From positions 62,001 to 126,000 of the forward strand of contig NZ_BLTJ01000011.1 in NCBI RefSeq assembly GCF_013282095.1: a stretch of 64,000 nucleotides of DNA. Reading direction: 5' to 3'. Under the pieces are notes generated by a model, which saw nothing but the letters and a program-made list of their open reading frames with translations, was not told where the DNA came from and did no database searches. The DNA is from Enterocloster alcoholdehydrogenati (GTDB lineage Bacteria; Bacillota; Clostridia; Lachnospirales; Lachnospiraceae). Of the stretch, positions 35,491-43,243 are shown one piece after another; positions within the stretch are counted from its first letter, which is position 1; each line of letters opens with the position of its first letter. The translations under genes were made by a program, and so were the position numbers.

Positions 35491-35532
35491 GAAAGCGTGC
35501 AGCTCCACTTTAGTTTTGGAACTGCACGCTTT
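35491..35532. terminator. Bidirectional terminator after cassette D AraC gene
   Basis: GAAAGCGTGCAG pairs with CTGCACGCTTTC, with further TCCA/TGGA pairing inside. It is followed by TTTAT and preceded by TCTATTCT on the other strand. It separates the convergent AraC gene and cassette E. Confidence 0.8.
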
Positions 35533-35644
35533 CTTTATAGCGTTCCCCATATCTGCGCATGGCGATTTTTTTGCTGCAAATGCCATAGCCACCCAAAAAT
35601 CACAGTGCAAATATCTGTACTGCAGTTTTGTCTTTTTCGATCAA

Positions 35645-37375
35645 TCAAAGTGTCCATCGGCTGGACTCCGTGCGCTCGGACACGAAATCCCGGTAGATGC
35701 CCGCCTGCTGGATCAGTTCGTCGTGGGTACCCTTTTGGACGACGCTGCCCTGGTCCAGCACCAGAATCTGATCCGCACCCCGCACGGTCTTGAGCCGGTG
35801 GGCGATCATCAGCACGGTCTTCTCCCTCGTCAGGGCTTCCATAGCCCTTTGGAGCTGATCCTCATTCTCGGGGTCCACATTGGCCGTGGCCTCGTCGAAG
35901 ATGACGATGGGCGCGTCCTTCAAGAGACACCGGGCGATGGAGATGCGCTGCTTCTCTCCGCCAGAGAGCGTGGCTCCTCCCTCGCCAATTACCGTATTAT
36001 ATCCATCCGGCAGGGCGGAGATAAAGTCGTGGCAGCACGCCTTTTTTGCAGCCTCCACCACCTGCTCATGGGTGGCGTCCGGGCAGCCGAACTTGATGTT
36101 GTTCTCCACCGTGTCGGCAAAAAGGTACACCCGCTGGAACACCATGCTCACCTGTTCCATCAGGGACTCCAGCGTGTACTCCCGCACATCCCGGCCGCCG
36201 ATGGTCACACGGCCGCCGTCCACATCCCAAAACCGGGCGATCAGGTTGCAGAGAGTGGTCTTGCCCGAGCCGGAGGGTCCTACAATGGCGGTGGTCGTTC
36301 GATCTGGGATGGTCAGAGACACATCCTTGAGGATGGGGCGGCTTCCATAGGAGAAGTTCACATGGTCGAATACAATCTCGTGGTCCTCTGGACGGATTAC
36401 CGTGCCGCGCTGATCCATCTCCGGGATGTCGTCCACCTGGTTTGCATGGTCGATGGAGCTGCCCACCAGACGCAGGGCGGACACGCCGCTGCCCGCGGAC
36501 TGGATCTGGGAGAAAATCAGGAAGGAGACGATGACCGCCATCAGCGCATTGGCGAGGGACATGGCTCCTGTCAGGCACAGCCCCACCGACGCGGCCAGGA
36601 TCAGAACGCTGAACAGGTGGAGAACCATCTCCTGGCCCCAGATATAGGGAGTGAACAGCTTCTCTACCGCCAGATTGTTCGCCCGGCTGTCCTCCAGAGC
36701 CTGCCGCACCCGCTTGTCACCCTTTCCGGTCAGGTTAAAGGACTTGATGACGCTCATGCCCTGGAGCTGTTCCAGCACCGCCTCCACCAGCCGGGCCTCG
36801 TCCCGCTGACGCTTGGGGGCGATCTTGGCGGACTGCTTCTCCATCCCGGAGAGGAGGGCCAGATACACCAGCATTCCCGCCAGGGCCAGCAGACCGATCC
36901 GCCAGTCCCAGAACAGGATGCACAGCAGCATGACGGCAGAATTGATCAGGCCGCCCAGGATACCAACCAGTACCATAGGGCCGGTGCTCTCCACCTCGTC
37001 CAGAACGGTGGTGGTGATGCCGGTGAGCTCTCCCAAACTCTGGTCGTTGAAATAGCCCATGGGGACCCGCTTGAGTTTGTCGCCGATGGAGATACGCTTA
37101 TTCGCCACCATGAAGTAGCCGGCGTGGGTCTGTTGGAGCTGGCTGAAGCGGTTGAGGACCGCCCGGCCCAGAATGCTGGCCAGCAGAAGCCCCAGCGCCT
37201 GCCATGCCGGGGCGGGGTCTGTGGAGCCGCCCACCAGGGCCAGCACCACCACATAGATGGCCGCGATCTGGAACATGTGGAACACCGCGTAAAAGAAGCC
37301 TAAAATCATGGACTTTCGGATATTGCCCTGTTCCTCGCCGGCAAAGTGCCAGATTTTTTTCAGAACGCCGATCAT
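35645..37375 (-). CDS. ABC transporter permease-ATPase, second subunit (cassette E)
   Basis: A 576-residue half-transporter. ATG 37375 overlaps the partner stop and follows GGAGGAGAG. Motifs GPSGSGKTT, VFQRVYLFAD, LSGGEKQRIS, VIFDEATANVD and IAHR. Very similar to the cassette A second subunit through both domains (FMVANKRISIGDKLKRVPMG; PDATHEQVVEAAKKACCHDFI). Cassette E ends here: no DtxR, winged-helix or ECF gene follows before the terminator at 35491-35532. Confidence 0.87.
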   Translation of the reverse strand: MIGVLKKIWHFAGEEQGNIRKSMILGFFYAVFHMFQIAAIYVVVLALVGGSTDPAPAWQALGLLLASILGRAVLNRFSQLQQTHAGYFMVANKRISIGDKLKRVPMGYFNDQSLGELTGITTTVLDEVESTGPMVLVGILGGLINSAVMLLCILFWDWRIGLLALAGMLVYLALLSGMEKQSAKIAPKRQRDEARLVEAVLEQLQGMSVIKSFNLTGKGDKRVRQALEDSRANNLAVEKLFTPYIWGQEMVLHLFSVLILAASVGLCLTGAMSLANALMAVIVSFLIFSQIQSAGSGVSALRLVGSSIDHANQVDDIPEMDQRGTVIRPEDHEIVFDHVNFSYGSRPILKDVSLTIPDRTTTAIVGPSGSGKTTLCNLIARFWDVDGGRVTIGGRDVREYTLESLMEQVSMVFQRVYLFADTVENNIKFGCPDATHEQVVEAAKKACCHDFISALPDGYNTVIGEGGATLSGGEKQRISIARCLLKDAPIVIFDEATANVDPENEDQLQRAMEALTREKTVLMIAHRLKTVRGADQILVLDQGSVVQKGTHDELIQQAGIYRDFVSERTESSRWTL

Positions 37376-39114
37376 GCCTGCTCTCCCTCCTTTGCGCCCA
37401 TGTGAGCCCGCCACATCTCTTGATACAGCGGGCAGTTTTTCAAAAGTTCTTCGTGGGTGCCCGCATCTTGGATGCGGCCGCCATTGACTACCACGATCTG
37501 ATCCGCTCCCGTGATGGTGCTGAGGCGGTGGGCGATGACCAGAACGGTCTTTCCCGCCACCAGCTTACCCACGGCCTGCTGAACAACAGCTTCGTTCTCG
37601 GGGTCTATGTAGGCGGTCGCCTCGTCCAGCACCACAATGGGCGCGTCTTTGAGCATGGCCCGGGCGATGGCGATGCGCTGGCGTTCGCCGCCGGACAGAT
37701 GGGCGCCGCCTCCGCCCACCACAGTGTCGTAGCCGCGTTCCAGGCCCCGGATAAAGGCGTCGCACCCGGCGGCCTTTGCCACGGCCTCCACCTCGGCGTC
37801 GGTGGCCGCCGGGCGACCCATGCGGATATTTTCCCGGATGCTCTCGTCAAAGAGGTAGTTGTCCTGGGAGACAAAGGCCACCTGGTCATAGAGCTGCTTC
37901 AGTGGGACCCGCTTCAAGTCTTGTCCGCCCAAGGTGATGGAGCCGGAGGTTACATCCCAAAAGCCGGCGATCAGCTTGGCGATGGTGGACTTGCCCGAGC
38001 CAGAGGGCCCCACAAAGGCGGTCATGCTCCCGGCGGGAATGGTGAGGGACACATCGTGGAGCACCTCCTTGTCCGCGTGGTAGCCGAAAGACACATGGGA
38101 GAGCTTGATGTCCCGGCCCCGGAACTCCACCGACGCTTCCCCGTGATCCTGCTCCGCCCCGTTCAGGATGGCGTCCACCGAGCCCACGATGGTGCCCACT
38201 TTGGCAAGGCTGTCCACAAAGTCCATAGCGGCCAGCAGAGGCCCGGCAATGCCCAGGGACAGGACGATGGTGGTGATAAAGGTCTCGATGGGCAGACTCC
38301 CTCCGGTGTAGAGAAGCCAGCCCACCGGCAGAATAGTAATCATGGTGGTAGGTGAGATGGCACGGGCCAGAGAGACCGGCATCTGGCAGCTCTTCATCCA
38401 GTGGTAGAAGTAGGAGGCGTTGGCCTTTACGCTGTCGGAGAAGCGGGCATAGGACTGCTTGCCCTGGTTGAACGCCTTGATGACCTCAATGCCGCCGATG
38501 TACTCCACAATGGCGCTGTTCATGGCCTGGGTGGTCTTGACCGAGCCCTCATACTGCTTGCCGTAGCCAGCCATCACCGCCATCATGAAAGCCATGCCCA
38601 CCGGGATGGACACCAGGCTTAAAAGGGCCATCCGCCAGTCCAGTACGAACAGGTAGATCAGGATGCACACTGGCCCCAGCACATTGGCGGTCATCTCCGG
38701 CAGAAGATGGGCCAGGGGCCGTTCCATGCTCTCCACCTGGTCCACAATGATCTGCTTCATCTGGCCGCTGGAGGTGTCCAGAATCGTACCCAGAGGCATC
38801 TTTGGCAGCTTCTCCAGCACCCGCTCCCGGATGGATTTCAGGATGGCAAAGGTGGCCTTGTGGGATTGGGACAGGGCCAGGGAATACAGGGTGGCCCGGA
38901 GCAGGAAGCCCACGAGCGCCACAACACACCATATCAGGTAGTATTGCATACTCTGCTCCCCTTTCAGCAGGCCCAGGATGATCTGCGCCGCAGCGAAGTA
39001 AGGGAGCATCCCAAACAGTACCCCCACCACAGCGGACAGGACCGCCCGCTTCAGGCCGCCCTGCTGTCCCTCTCCCAGCTCCCACAAACGGAGCATGGGG
39101 CTTTGTTGTTTCAT
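37372..39114 (-). CDS. ABC transporter permease-ATPase, first subunit (cassette E)
   Basis: A 580-residue half-transporter. Motifs GPSGSGKST, VSQDNYLFDE, LSGGERQRIA, VVLDEATAYID and IAHR. Closest to the cassette A first subunit (GRxxATDAEVEAVAKxAGCDxFI segment), consistent with A and E being sister cassettes that both use TetR regulators. The operator palindrome lies 20 bp upstream of the ATG. Confidence 0.87.
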   Translation of the reverse strand: MKQQSPMLRLWELGEGQQGGLKRAVLSAVVGVLFGMLPYFAAAQIILGLLKGEQSMQYYLIWCVVALVGFLLRATLYSLALSQSHKATFAILKSIRERVLEKLPKMPLGTILDTSSGQMKQIIVDQVESMERPLAHLLPEMTANVLGPVCILIYLFVLDWRMALLSLVSIPVGMAFMMAVMAGYGKQYEGSVKTTQAMNSAIVEYIGGIEVIKAFNQGKQSYARFSDSVKANASYFYHWMKSCQMPVSLARAISPTTMITILPVGWLLYTGGSLPIETFITTIVLSLGIAGPLLAAMDFVDSLAKVGTIVGSVDAILNGAEQDHGEASVEFRGRDIKLSHVSFGYHADKEVLHDVSLTIPAGSMTAFVGPSGSGKSTIAKLIAGFWDVTSGSITLGGQDLKRVPLKQLYDQVAFVSQDNYLFDESIRENIRMGRPAATDAEVEAVAKAAGCDAFIRGLERGYDTVVGGGGAHLSGGERQRIAIARAMLKDAPIVVLDEATAYIDPENEAVVQQAVGKLVAGKTVLVIAHRLSTITGADQIVVVNGGRIQDAGTHEELLKNCPLYQEMWRAHMGAKEGEQA

Positions 39115-39134
39115 GATATAAATTCCTCCTTTTG

Positions 39135-39150
39135 GTTAGTAAGTGCTAAC
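39135..39150. promoter_or_regulatory. Putative metal-repressor operator, cassette E
   Basis: GTTAG-TAAGTG-CTAAC, directly upstream of the ribosome site of the first ABC gene and downstream of the TetR gene. A TTTTG direct repeat flanks it on both sides. Confidence 0.76.
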
Positions 39151-39196
39151 TTTTGTGCAAACAGGAGGGCTGCACCCAAGGGCACAGCCTCTTTTG

Positions 39197-39826
39197 TCAG
39201 GGCTGAGGGTCAAACACGGTGCCGAAACCTGCCATGTGGTAGCGGTTGAGCATCTTGACATAGCGGTGGGCGGCGGCGCGGTCCATGTTGTGCCGCACCA
39301 CCTCGAACATGCCGTTGAAGTAGGCGGTGACGATGATATGGATGAACTCCTCCGTCACCAGGCCGGATTTGACGCTCTCGCAACCGATGACCTCCATGTA
39401 CTTGTAGGTGTACTCCACCTCGATGTCCACCAGTTCGTCCAGGAAGCGCGAAAACCGGGTACCATGGGCCCCGTCCAGCAGCAGGCGGAATACATCAAAG
39501 TGGTCGTAGATGTAGTCCAACAGGTCTTCCTGATGGCGGGCAGTGTACTGGCCCATCTCGGCCCTCTGCTCCTCCTCCGGGAATTGGTGAAAGTCCTCCT
39601 GGACCTTGCGGAACATGGCCTTAAATTCATCCACCACCGGCTCCGCGAGGGCGCGGAACAGCCCCTCTTTGTCCCCAAAGCGGGTGTAGATTGACCCGGT
39701 GCTGGTCTCCGCTTCCTGGGCGATGGTACGCAAGGAAGCGTCCAGAAATCCCCTGGACAAAAACTCCTCCTTGGCGCACTCCAGCACCCGGTCATAGACG
39801 CCCACCTTTTGTTTTGCCACTGCCAT
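39197..39826 (-). CDS. TetR-family regulator (cassette E)
   Basis: A 209-residue TetR-type repressor; HTH RTIAQEAETSTGSIYTRFGDKEGLFRALA at about residues 30-58, followed by an all-helical ligand domain. ATG 39826 follows GAGGAGGA. Position relative to the ABC pair is the same as in cassette A, although identity between the two TetR proteins is modest. Confidence 0.86.
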   Translation of the reverse strand: MAVAKQKVGVYDRVLECAKEEFLSRGFLDASLRTIAQEAETSTGSIYTRFGDKEGLFRALAEPVVDEFKAMFRKVQEDFHQFPEEEQRAEMGQYTARHQEDLLDYIYDHFDVFRLLLDGAHGTRFSRFLDELVDIEVEYTYKYMEVIGCESVKSGLVTEEFIHIIVTAYFNGMFEVVRHNMDRAAAHRYVKMLNRYHMAGFGTVFDPQP

Positions 39827-39837
39827 TCCTCCTCATT

Positions 39838-39865
39838 CAAAACAATGTTTTATAACGCTGTTTTG
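39838..39865. promoter_or_regulatory. Palindrome upstream of cassette E TetR gene
   Basis: CAAAACA (39838-39844) and TGTTTTG (39859-39865) are perfect inverted arms 28 bp end to end, immediately before the TetR ribosome site. A likely auto-operator. Confidence 0.6.
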
Positions 39866-39919
39866 AATATAGCACTACGGTTTTCATTTGTCAAGAGGGG
39901 AGCTCAGAATAAGAGAGCG

Positions 39920-39953
39920 AAAGACCCCGCAGACCGAATCTGCGGGGTCTTTT
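39920..39953. terminator. Bidirectional terminator upstream of cassette E
   Basis: AAAGACCCCGCAGA pairs perfectly with TCTGCGGGGTCTTT. It lies just after the stop of the minus-strand gene at 39958-40575. Confidence 0.85.
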
Positions 39954-39957
39954 CATG

Positions 39958-40575
39958 TTATTCTATTTCTGCATCCTCTTGAATAGTCGGATAGATCATC
40001 TGCCACGCCGGGAGAAAGTCCAGTTGAACCAGCGCGTTGCGGAAGGCCCTCGATAGTGGGTCTACAAATTCCTTTCGGCTGTGAAGCAGTTCCACGATAT
40101 AAAGCTCCCATGTGTAGTGGGGTCCCCGCTGTTTCTTCCACAGCGGATAATACGCCCTCTCTGCTCGGAACATCAGAAACTCTACGATTGAGATACAGTT
40201 CTCGAAGGAATAGAGCTTTGCCATATGGAGCATCCCGGCGCTGTCATAACGCGCTACGGGAAAGTCCACTTCTGCCTCTGACAATGTAAAGTCAAATGCG
40301 GAGGCCGGGAAAGCCATCACAGTGTTGAACAGCACCCTTTGAGCTGCCAGGAGCAATGTTTTTTCTCGCCGCAAAAAGGAGATATATTCCTCCCATGTGA
40401 GGTCGGCCCAAAACCCGTCCACATCGCTTTTCTTTTTCCAAGTGAACAGCGTGTCCTCCACCCGGTAGGTTAAATAGGTCAGGTACCCGTATGTTGTTTC
40501 TTCATCATACAGCTTTGCGTACATGCCGGTACGAAGGATTTGTTCTACCAGCTCTTCATTTTGATCCCAGTCCAT
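39958..40575 (-). CDS. Hypothetical protein
   Basis: A 205-residue soluble acidic protein (start MDWDQNEELVEQILRTG), rich in aromatic residues; no domain recognised. It follows the 40607-41491 gene by about 30 bp and is probably cotranscribed with it. Neither looks like a transport gene. They interrupt the transporter array between cassettes E and F and resemble the uncharacterised accessory genes at the window edges in style. Confidence 0.65.
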   Translation of the reverse strand: MDWDQNEELVEQILRTGMYAKLYDEETTYGYLTYLTYRVEDTLFTWKKKSDVDGFWADLTWEEYISFLRREKTLLLAAQRVLFNTVMAFPASAFDFTLSEAEVDFPVARYDSAGMLHMAKLYSFENCISIVEFLMFRAERAYYPLWKKQRGPHYTWELYIVELLHSRKEFVDPLSRAFRNALVQLDFLPAWQMIYPTIQEDAEIE

Positions 40576-40606
40576 TGTTCCACCTGATCTGTCATTTTTA
40601 GCCCAA

Positions 40607-41491
40607 TTAAAAATTCAGGAAATCAAGCCCGGCGGCCGTTGACATTGCAATTACTTCATTTGGGTTGTTCTGCAATTCCACCTCCGTCCCCAGTGCGCTC
40701 ATCAACAGGCCGAAGGTATCGTGCATCCCCAGCTGATTCTGCATATTGTATGTGGCGGCGTACTCCGGAAAATAGGCCCAGATATAGTTCATCAATGCGG
40801 GGTAGTTGATTAGGCCGCCAGTCCTTAACTCCTCGTACTGCCCCCATAGTTCAAACAAGGCGAGACTGCTGACCCGCTTGGAAAAGAACAGATACCCCAA
40901 AGTATTGTCAATTCCTTCCCGCACATCCTCTTCTGACTGCTCCGATTGCTTCAATACGGTTTCCGAGAAGTCGCAGTTCCAAATAGGATAGCAGACAGCG
41001 AGGACTTCCTCTCCTGTGCCTGTTTCGATCCAGAAGACGCCGTTCATCAGCGGCTTGTAGCGTGCAGTACGGCCCCGCGGCGTGGCAAGGGGCGCCGGGT
41101 AGGTCCCAAAGTATTCCGGATGATACTCCATATTGAAAAAAGCAACATCACGAAGCGAGGTCTGTCCGTCTGCGTGCATTCCGTGCCGGACCTGATACCG
41201 ATAGATCTCATACTCAATAATTTTATACCCATGTCGTTCCTCCGCAAACGGATAGAGCAGCACACGGGAGTCCTCTTCCGACATTCTTCCGTATGTCATA
41301 GCCTCTTTTGATATGGCCGGCGAGGAGCGTTCCACCACATAGTATTCGTCCGCCAAAAACCTGCCGTCCTGTTTCCGGGCCGCGATATAGTAGACGCCGG
41401 GGCACTCCTGACATGCCCTTACGATTTCACCAACTGTGTCGTCCAAGCAGAACGGCAGCCTCTCCGGGGGCGATTCTTTTTCTCTATCCAT
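40607..41491 (-). CDS. Hypothetical protein
   Basis: A 294-residue soluble protein. It begins MDREKESPPERLPFCLDDTVGEIVRACQ, and the segment VYYIAARKQDGRFLADEYYVV suggests an alpha/beta start. No known motif, signal peptide or membrane helix. Ribosome site GAGAGA before ATG 41491. Upstream gene of the two-gene unit with 39958-40575. Confidence 0.65.
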   Translation of the reverse strand: MDREKESPPERLPFCLDDTVGEIVRACQECPGVYYIAARKQDGRFLADEYYVVERSSPAISKEAMTYGRMSEEDSRVLLYPFAEERHGYKIIEYEIYRYQVRHGMHADGQTSLRDVAFFNMEYHPEYFGTYPAPLATPRGRTARYKPLMNGVFWIETGTGEEVLAVCYPIWNCDFSETVLKQSEQSEEDVREGIDNTLGYLFFSKRVSSLALFELWGQYEELRTGGLINYPALMNYIWAYFPEYAATYNMQNQLGMHDTFGLLMSALGTEVELQNNPNEVIAMSTAAGLDFLNF

Positions 41492-41633
41492 GCGTTTCTC
41501 TCTTTTCCCGTGTGGCGTTTTACTTAATTATAACACCATTAAAGTGCTATTGCATAAAAAAGCACACCATGTGCACCCTAATGTCACACCACAAAAGTGT
41601 ACCATAAGGGAAATGGTGGTGGAGGAATCGTAT

Positions 41634-41954
41634 ATGGAGATGGACTTTATTAGAAACCGTATTACAGAGTTACGGGTAAAAAAGGGAGTTTCCGAGTACC
41701 AGTTAAGCTATGATTTAGGGCATAGCAAGAACTATATTCATAACATTGTAACGGGGTATTCCCAGCCATCTGTGAAAGAACTGCTCTATTTGATTGACAC
41801 GCTCGGTATCACGCCCCGTTTGTTTTTCGATGAGGAAGCAGAATACCGAAATCCAATTTTAGTTCAGGAGATTATAGATGGCATCAAGTCGATGAACGAT
41901 CAAGATTTAGAAGCTGTTCTGCTGATGGTCAGGCGCTTGAATGAGAAAAATTGA
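41634..41954 (+). CDS. Cro/CI-type helix-turn-helix regulator
   Basis: A 106-residue protein with an HTH_3 domain: IRNRITELRVKKGVSEYQLSYDLGHSKNYIHNIVTGYSQPSVKELLYLIDTL (residues 5-57), followed by a short acidic helix. ATG 41634 follows GGAGGAATCGTAT; the longer open frame upstream is non-coding. Divergent from the unknown pair at 40607-41491. The promoter region contains several GTGC/GCAC half-sites near 41550-41600 that could be its operator. Confidence 0.8.
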   Translation: MEMDFIRNRITELRVKKGVSEYQLSYDLGHSKNYIHNIVTGYSQPSVKELLYLIDTLGITPRLFFDEEAEYRNPILVQEIIDGIKSMNDQDLEAVLLMVRRLNEKN

Positions 41955-42010
41955 CGGACATGAAATCATGTAATTAAGATATTATACCCGAAATACCGGG
42001 AATATTCAAG

Positions 42011-42262
42011 ATGCAACATGTCAAATATAATAGGAATCACAAAGGGGTGGTCTCTATTATTACTTACGACCCGCTCTGGGATACCATGCGTCGAAAAGGA
42101 ATTACGACCTATTCTTTAATAAAGGATTATTCCTTCAGCAAGGGGACATTGGATTCTTTAAAACAAAACCGGAATATCTCAACTGCAACGCTGAACGACC
42201 TTTGCAACATTCTTTCTTGCAGGGTAGAAGATGTTCTTCGTCACATTCCAGACAAAATATAA
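42011..42262 (+). CDS. Small Cro/CI-type helix-turn-helix protein
   Basis: An 83-residue protein whose core, YDPLWDTMRRKGITTYSLIKDYSFSKGTLDSLKQNRNISTATLNDLCNILSCRVEDVLRHIPD, is the common small HTH_26-type repressor of Firmicutes. The true start is uncertain: ATG 42011 has a weak ribosome site, and a GTG closer to the domain has AAAGGGG too near. It is followed by a strong terminator. Confidence 0.75.
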   Translation: MQHVKYNRNHKGVVSIITYDPLWDTMRRKGITTYSLIKDYSFSKGTLDSLKQNRNISTATLNDLCNILSCRVEDVLRHIPDKI

Positions 42263-42311
42263 ACGACGCTTTGAGGACATTTACTGTTCATCCCAAAGCG
42301 TCGTTTTTTAT
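42261..42311. terminator. Bidirectional terminator
   Basis: AAACGACGCTTTG pairs with CAAAGCGTCGTTT and is followed by TTTTTAT. It serves the small HTH gene on the plus strand and may end cassette F on the minus strand. Confidence 0.85.
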
Positions 42312-42422
42312 ATCTGCTTGCTGGCTGGCGTTACTCTAATCTTGTCGATTCACTCTATGTATAAAGTATTACTTACCTGAAATTCGGCCTTTCTATTGTC
42401 TTGTCTTTAATGGTCAACAGTG

Positions 42423-42821
42423 TTACGGCGGCAAAAATCTATAGCCTTTCCCATACACGGTTTGGATAAAGTCAGCGTTCAGTTTATGACGCAGCTTGTA
42501 AATGATGCTGGAGATTCCCGTCCAACTGCTGTCAAACGAATCAGGGGCAACAAACTCATAGATCTCCCTTTGTGAAAATACCCGTCCGGGCCGCCGGACA
42601 AGCAAATGAAATACATCGAACTCCATAGGGGTCAGCTCTATGAATTTGCCCTGCCAAAACACTTGACGGCACGCAGCGTCGATACACAAAGCCTTGTAGC
42701 GCAGAGGGGCAGAGGGAAGATCCGTACACATGACCAGTTCTGTTGACTCTATGAAGGCCATGATTTTCTCTGCGGTTTCAAGATCATCTTCTTCGACTGA
42801 TAATATGAACAGTTTTCCCAC
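42423..42821 (-). CDS. Standalone winged-helix protein with truncated receiver-like N-terminus (cassette F)
   Basis: A 132-residue protein, nearly identical to the cassette D copy (399 bp each; differences include AEKIM for VEKIM and ADFIQ for ADLIQ). GTG 42821 follows GGAGGTGATGTA; the longer in-frame extension overlaps the DtxR gene. Same strand-acidic-helix start without the rest of a receiver, then an OmpR-type winged helix. Last gene of the cassette F unit. Confidence 0.82.
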   Translation of the reverse strand: MGKLFILSVEEDDLETAEKIMAFIESTELVMCTDLPSAPLRYKALCIDAACRQVFWQGKFIELTPMEFDVFHLLVRRPGRVFSQREIYEFVAPDSFDSSWTGISSIIYKLRHKLNADFIQTVYGKGYRFLPP

Positions 42822-42858
42822 TACATCACCTCCGATAACCTCGACTGCCAGACCACTT

Positions 42859-43227
42859 TTACTTGTCCTGTAGCCCTGATTTAATTTTTTGAAAACTGTC
42901 ATCGCTGATTGCGTGCTCCATGCGGCAGGCATCCTGCTCGGCAGTCTTTGGCTCTACACCTGCATCCACCAGCAGACGGGTGAAAAAGCAGTGCTTCTCA
43001 TAAGTTTTTTCGGCAACCTCTCTGCCCACATCGGTCAGGTGCAGGAAAGAGTCTTCGTCCATGGTGAGAAACCCGCCCTCTTTCAAGGTGGCTACCGCAT
43101 GACACACGCTGGGTTTCGATACATCAAGGTGCCGGGCCACATCTACGGAGCGCACCATGCCTTTCTTCCTCTTTAAGACAAGGATTGCTTCCAGATAATC
43201 TTCGCCAGATGCGTGTAATTGTTTCAT
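42859..43227 (-). CDS. DtxR/MntR-family metal-dependent repressor (cassette F)
   Basis: A 122-residue two-domain repressor; HTH ARHLDVSKPSVCHAVATLKEGGFL, metal-site residues GEDYLE, YEKHC and ACRMEH. ATG 43227 follows GAGGAG. The DNA is almost identical to cassette D over the last 290 bp but differs in the first 80 bp (LKRKKG in place of LQKEKG), marking a recombination boundary inside the gene. Confidence 0.84.
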   Translation of the reverse strand: MKQLHASGEDYLEAILVLKRKKGMVRSVDVARHLDVSKPSVCHAVATLKEGGFLTMDEDSFLHLTDVGREVAEKTYEKHCFFTRLLVDAGVEPKTAEQDACRMEHAISDDSFQKIKSGLQDK

Positions 43228-43243
43228 GGGGAGCTCCTCTCCA

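Noticed and set aside
41550-41620. GTGC/GCAC half-sites before the HTH gene as a member of the island operator set
   Set aside because: Sequence and spacing differ from GTTAG-N6-CTAAC; more likely a local HTH operator.
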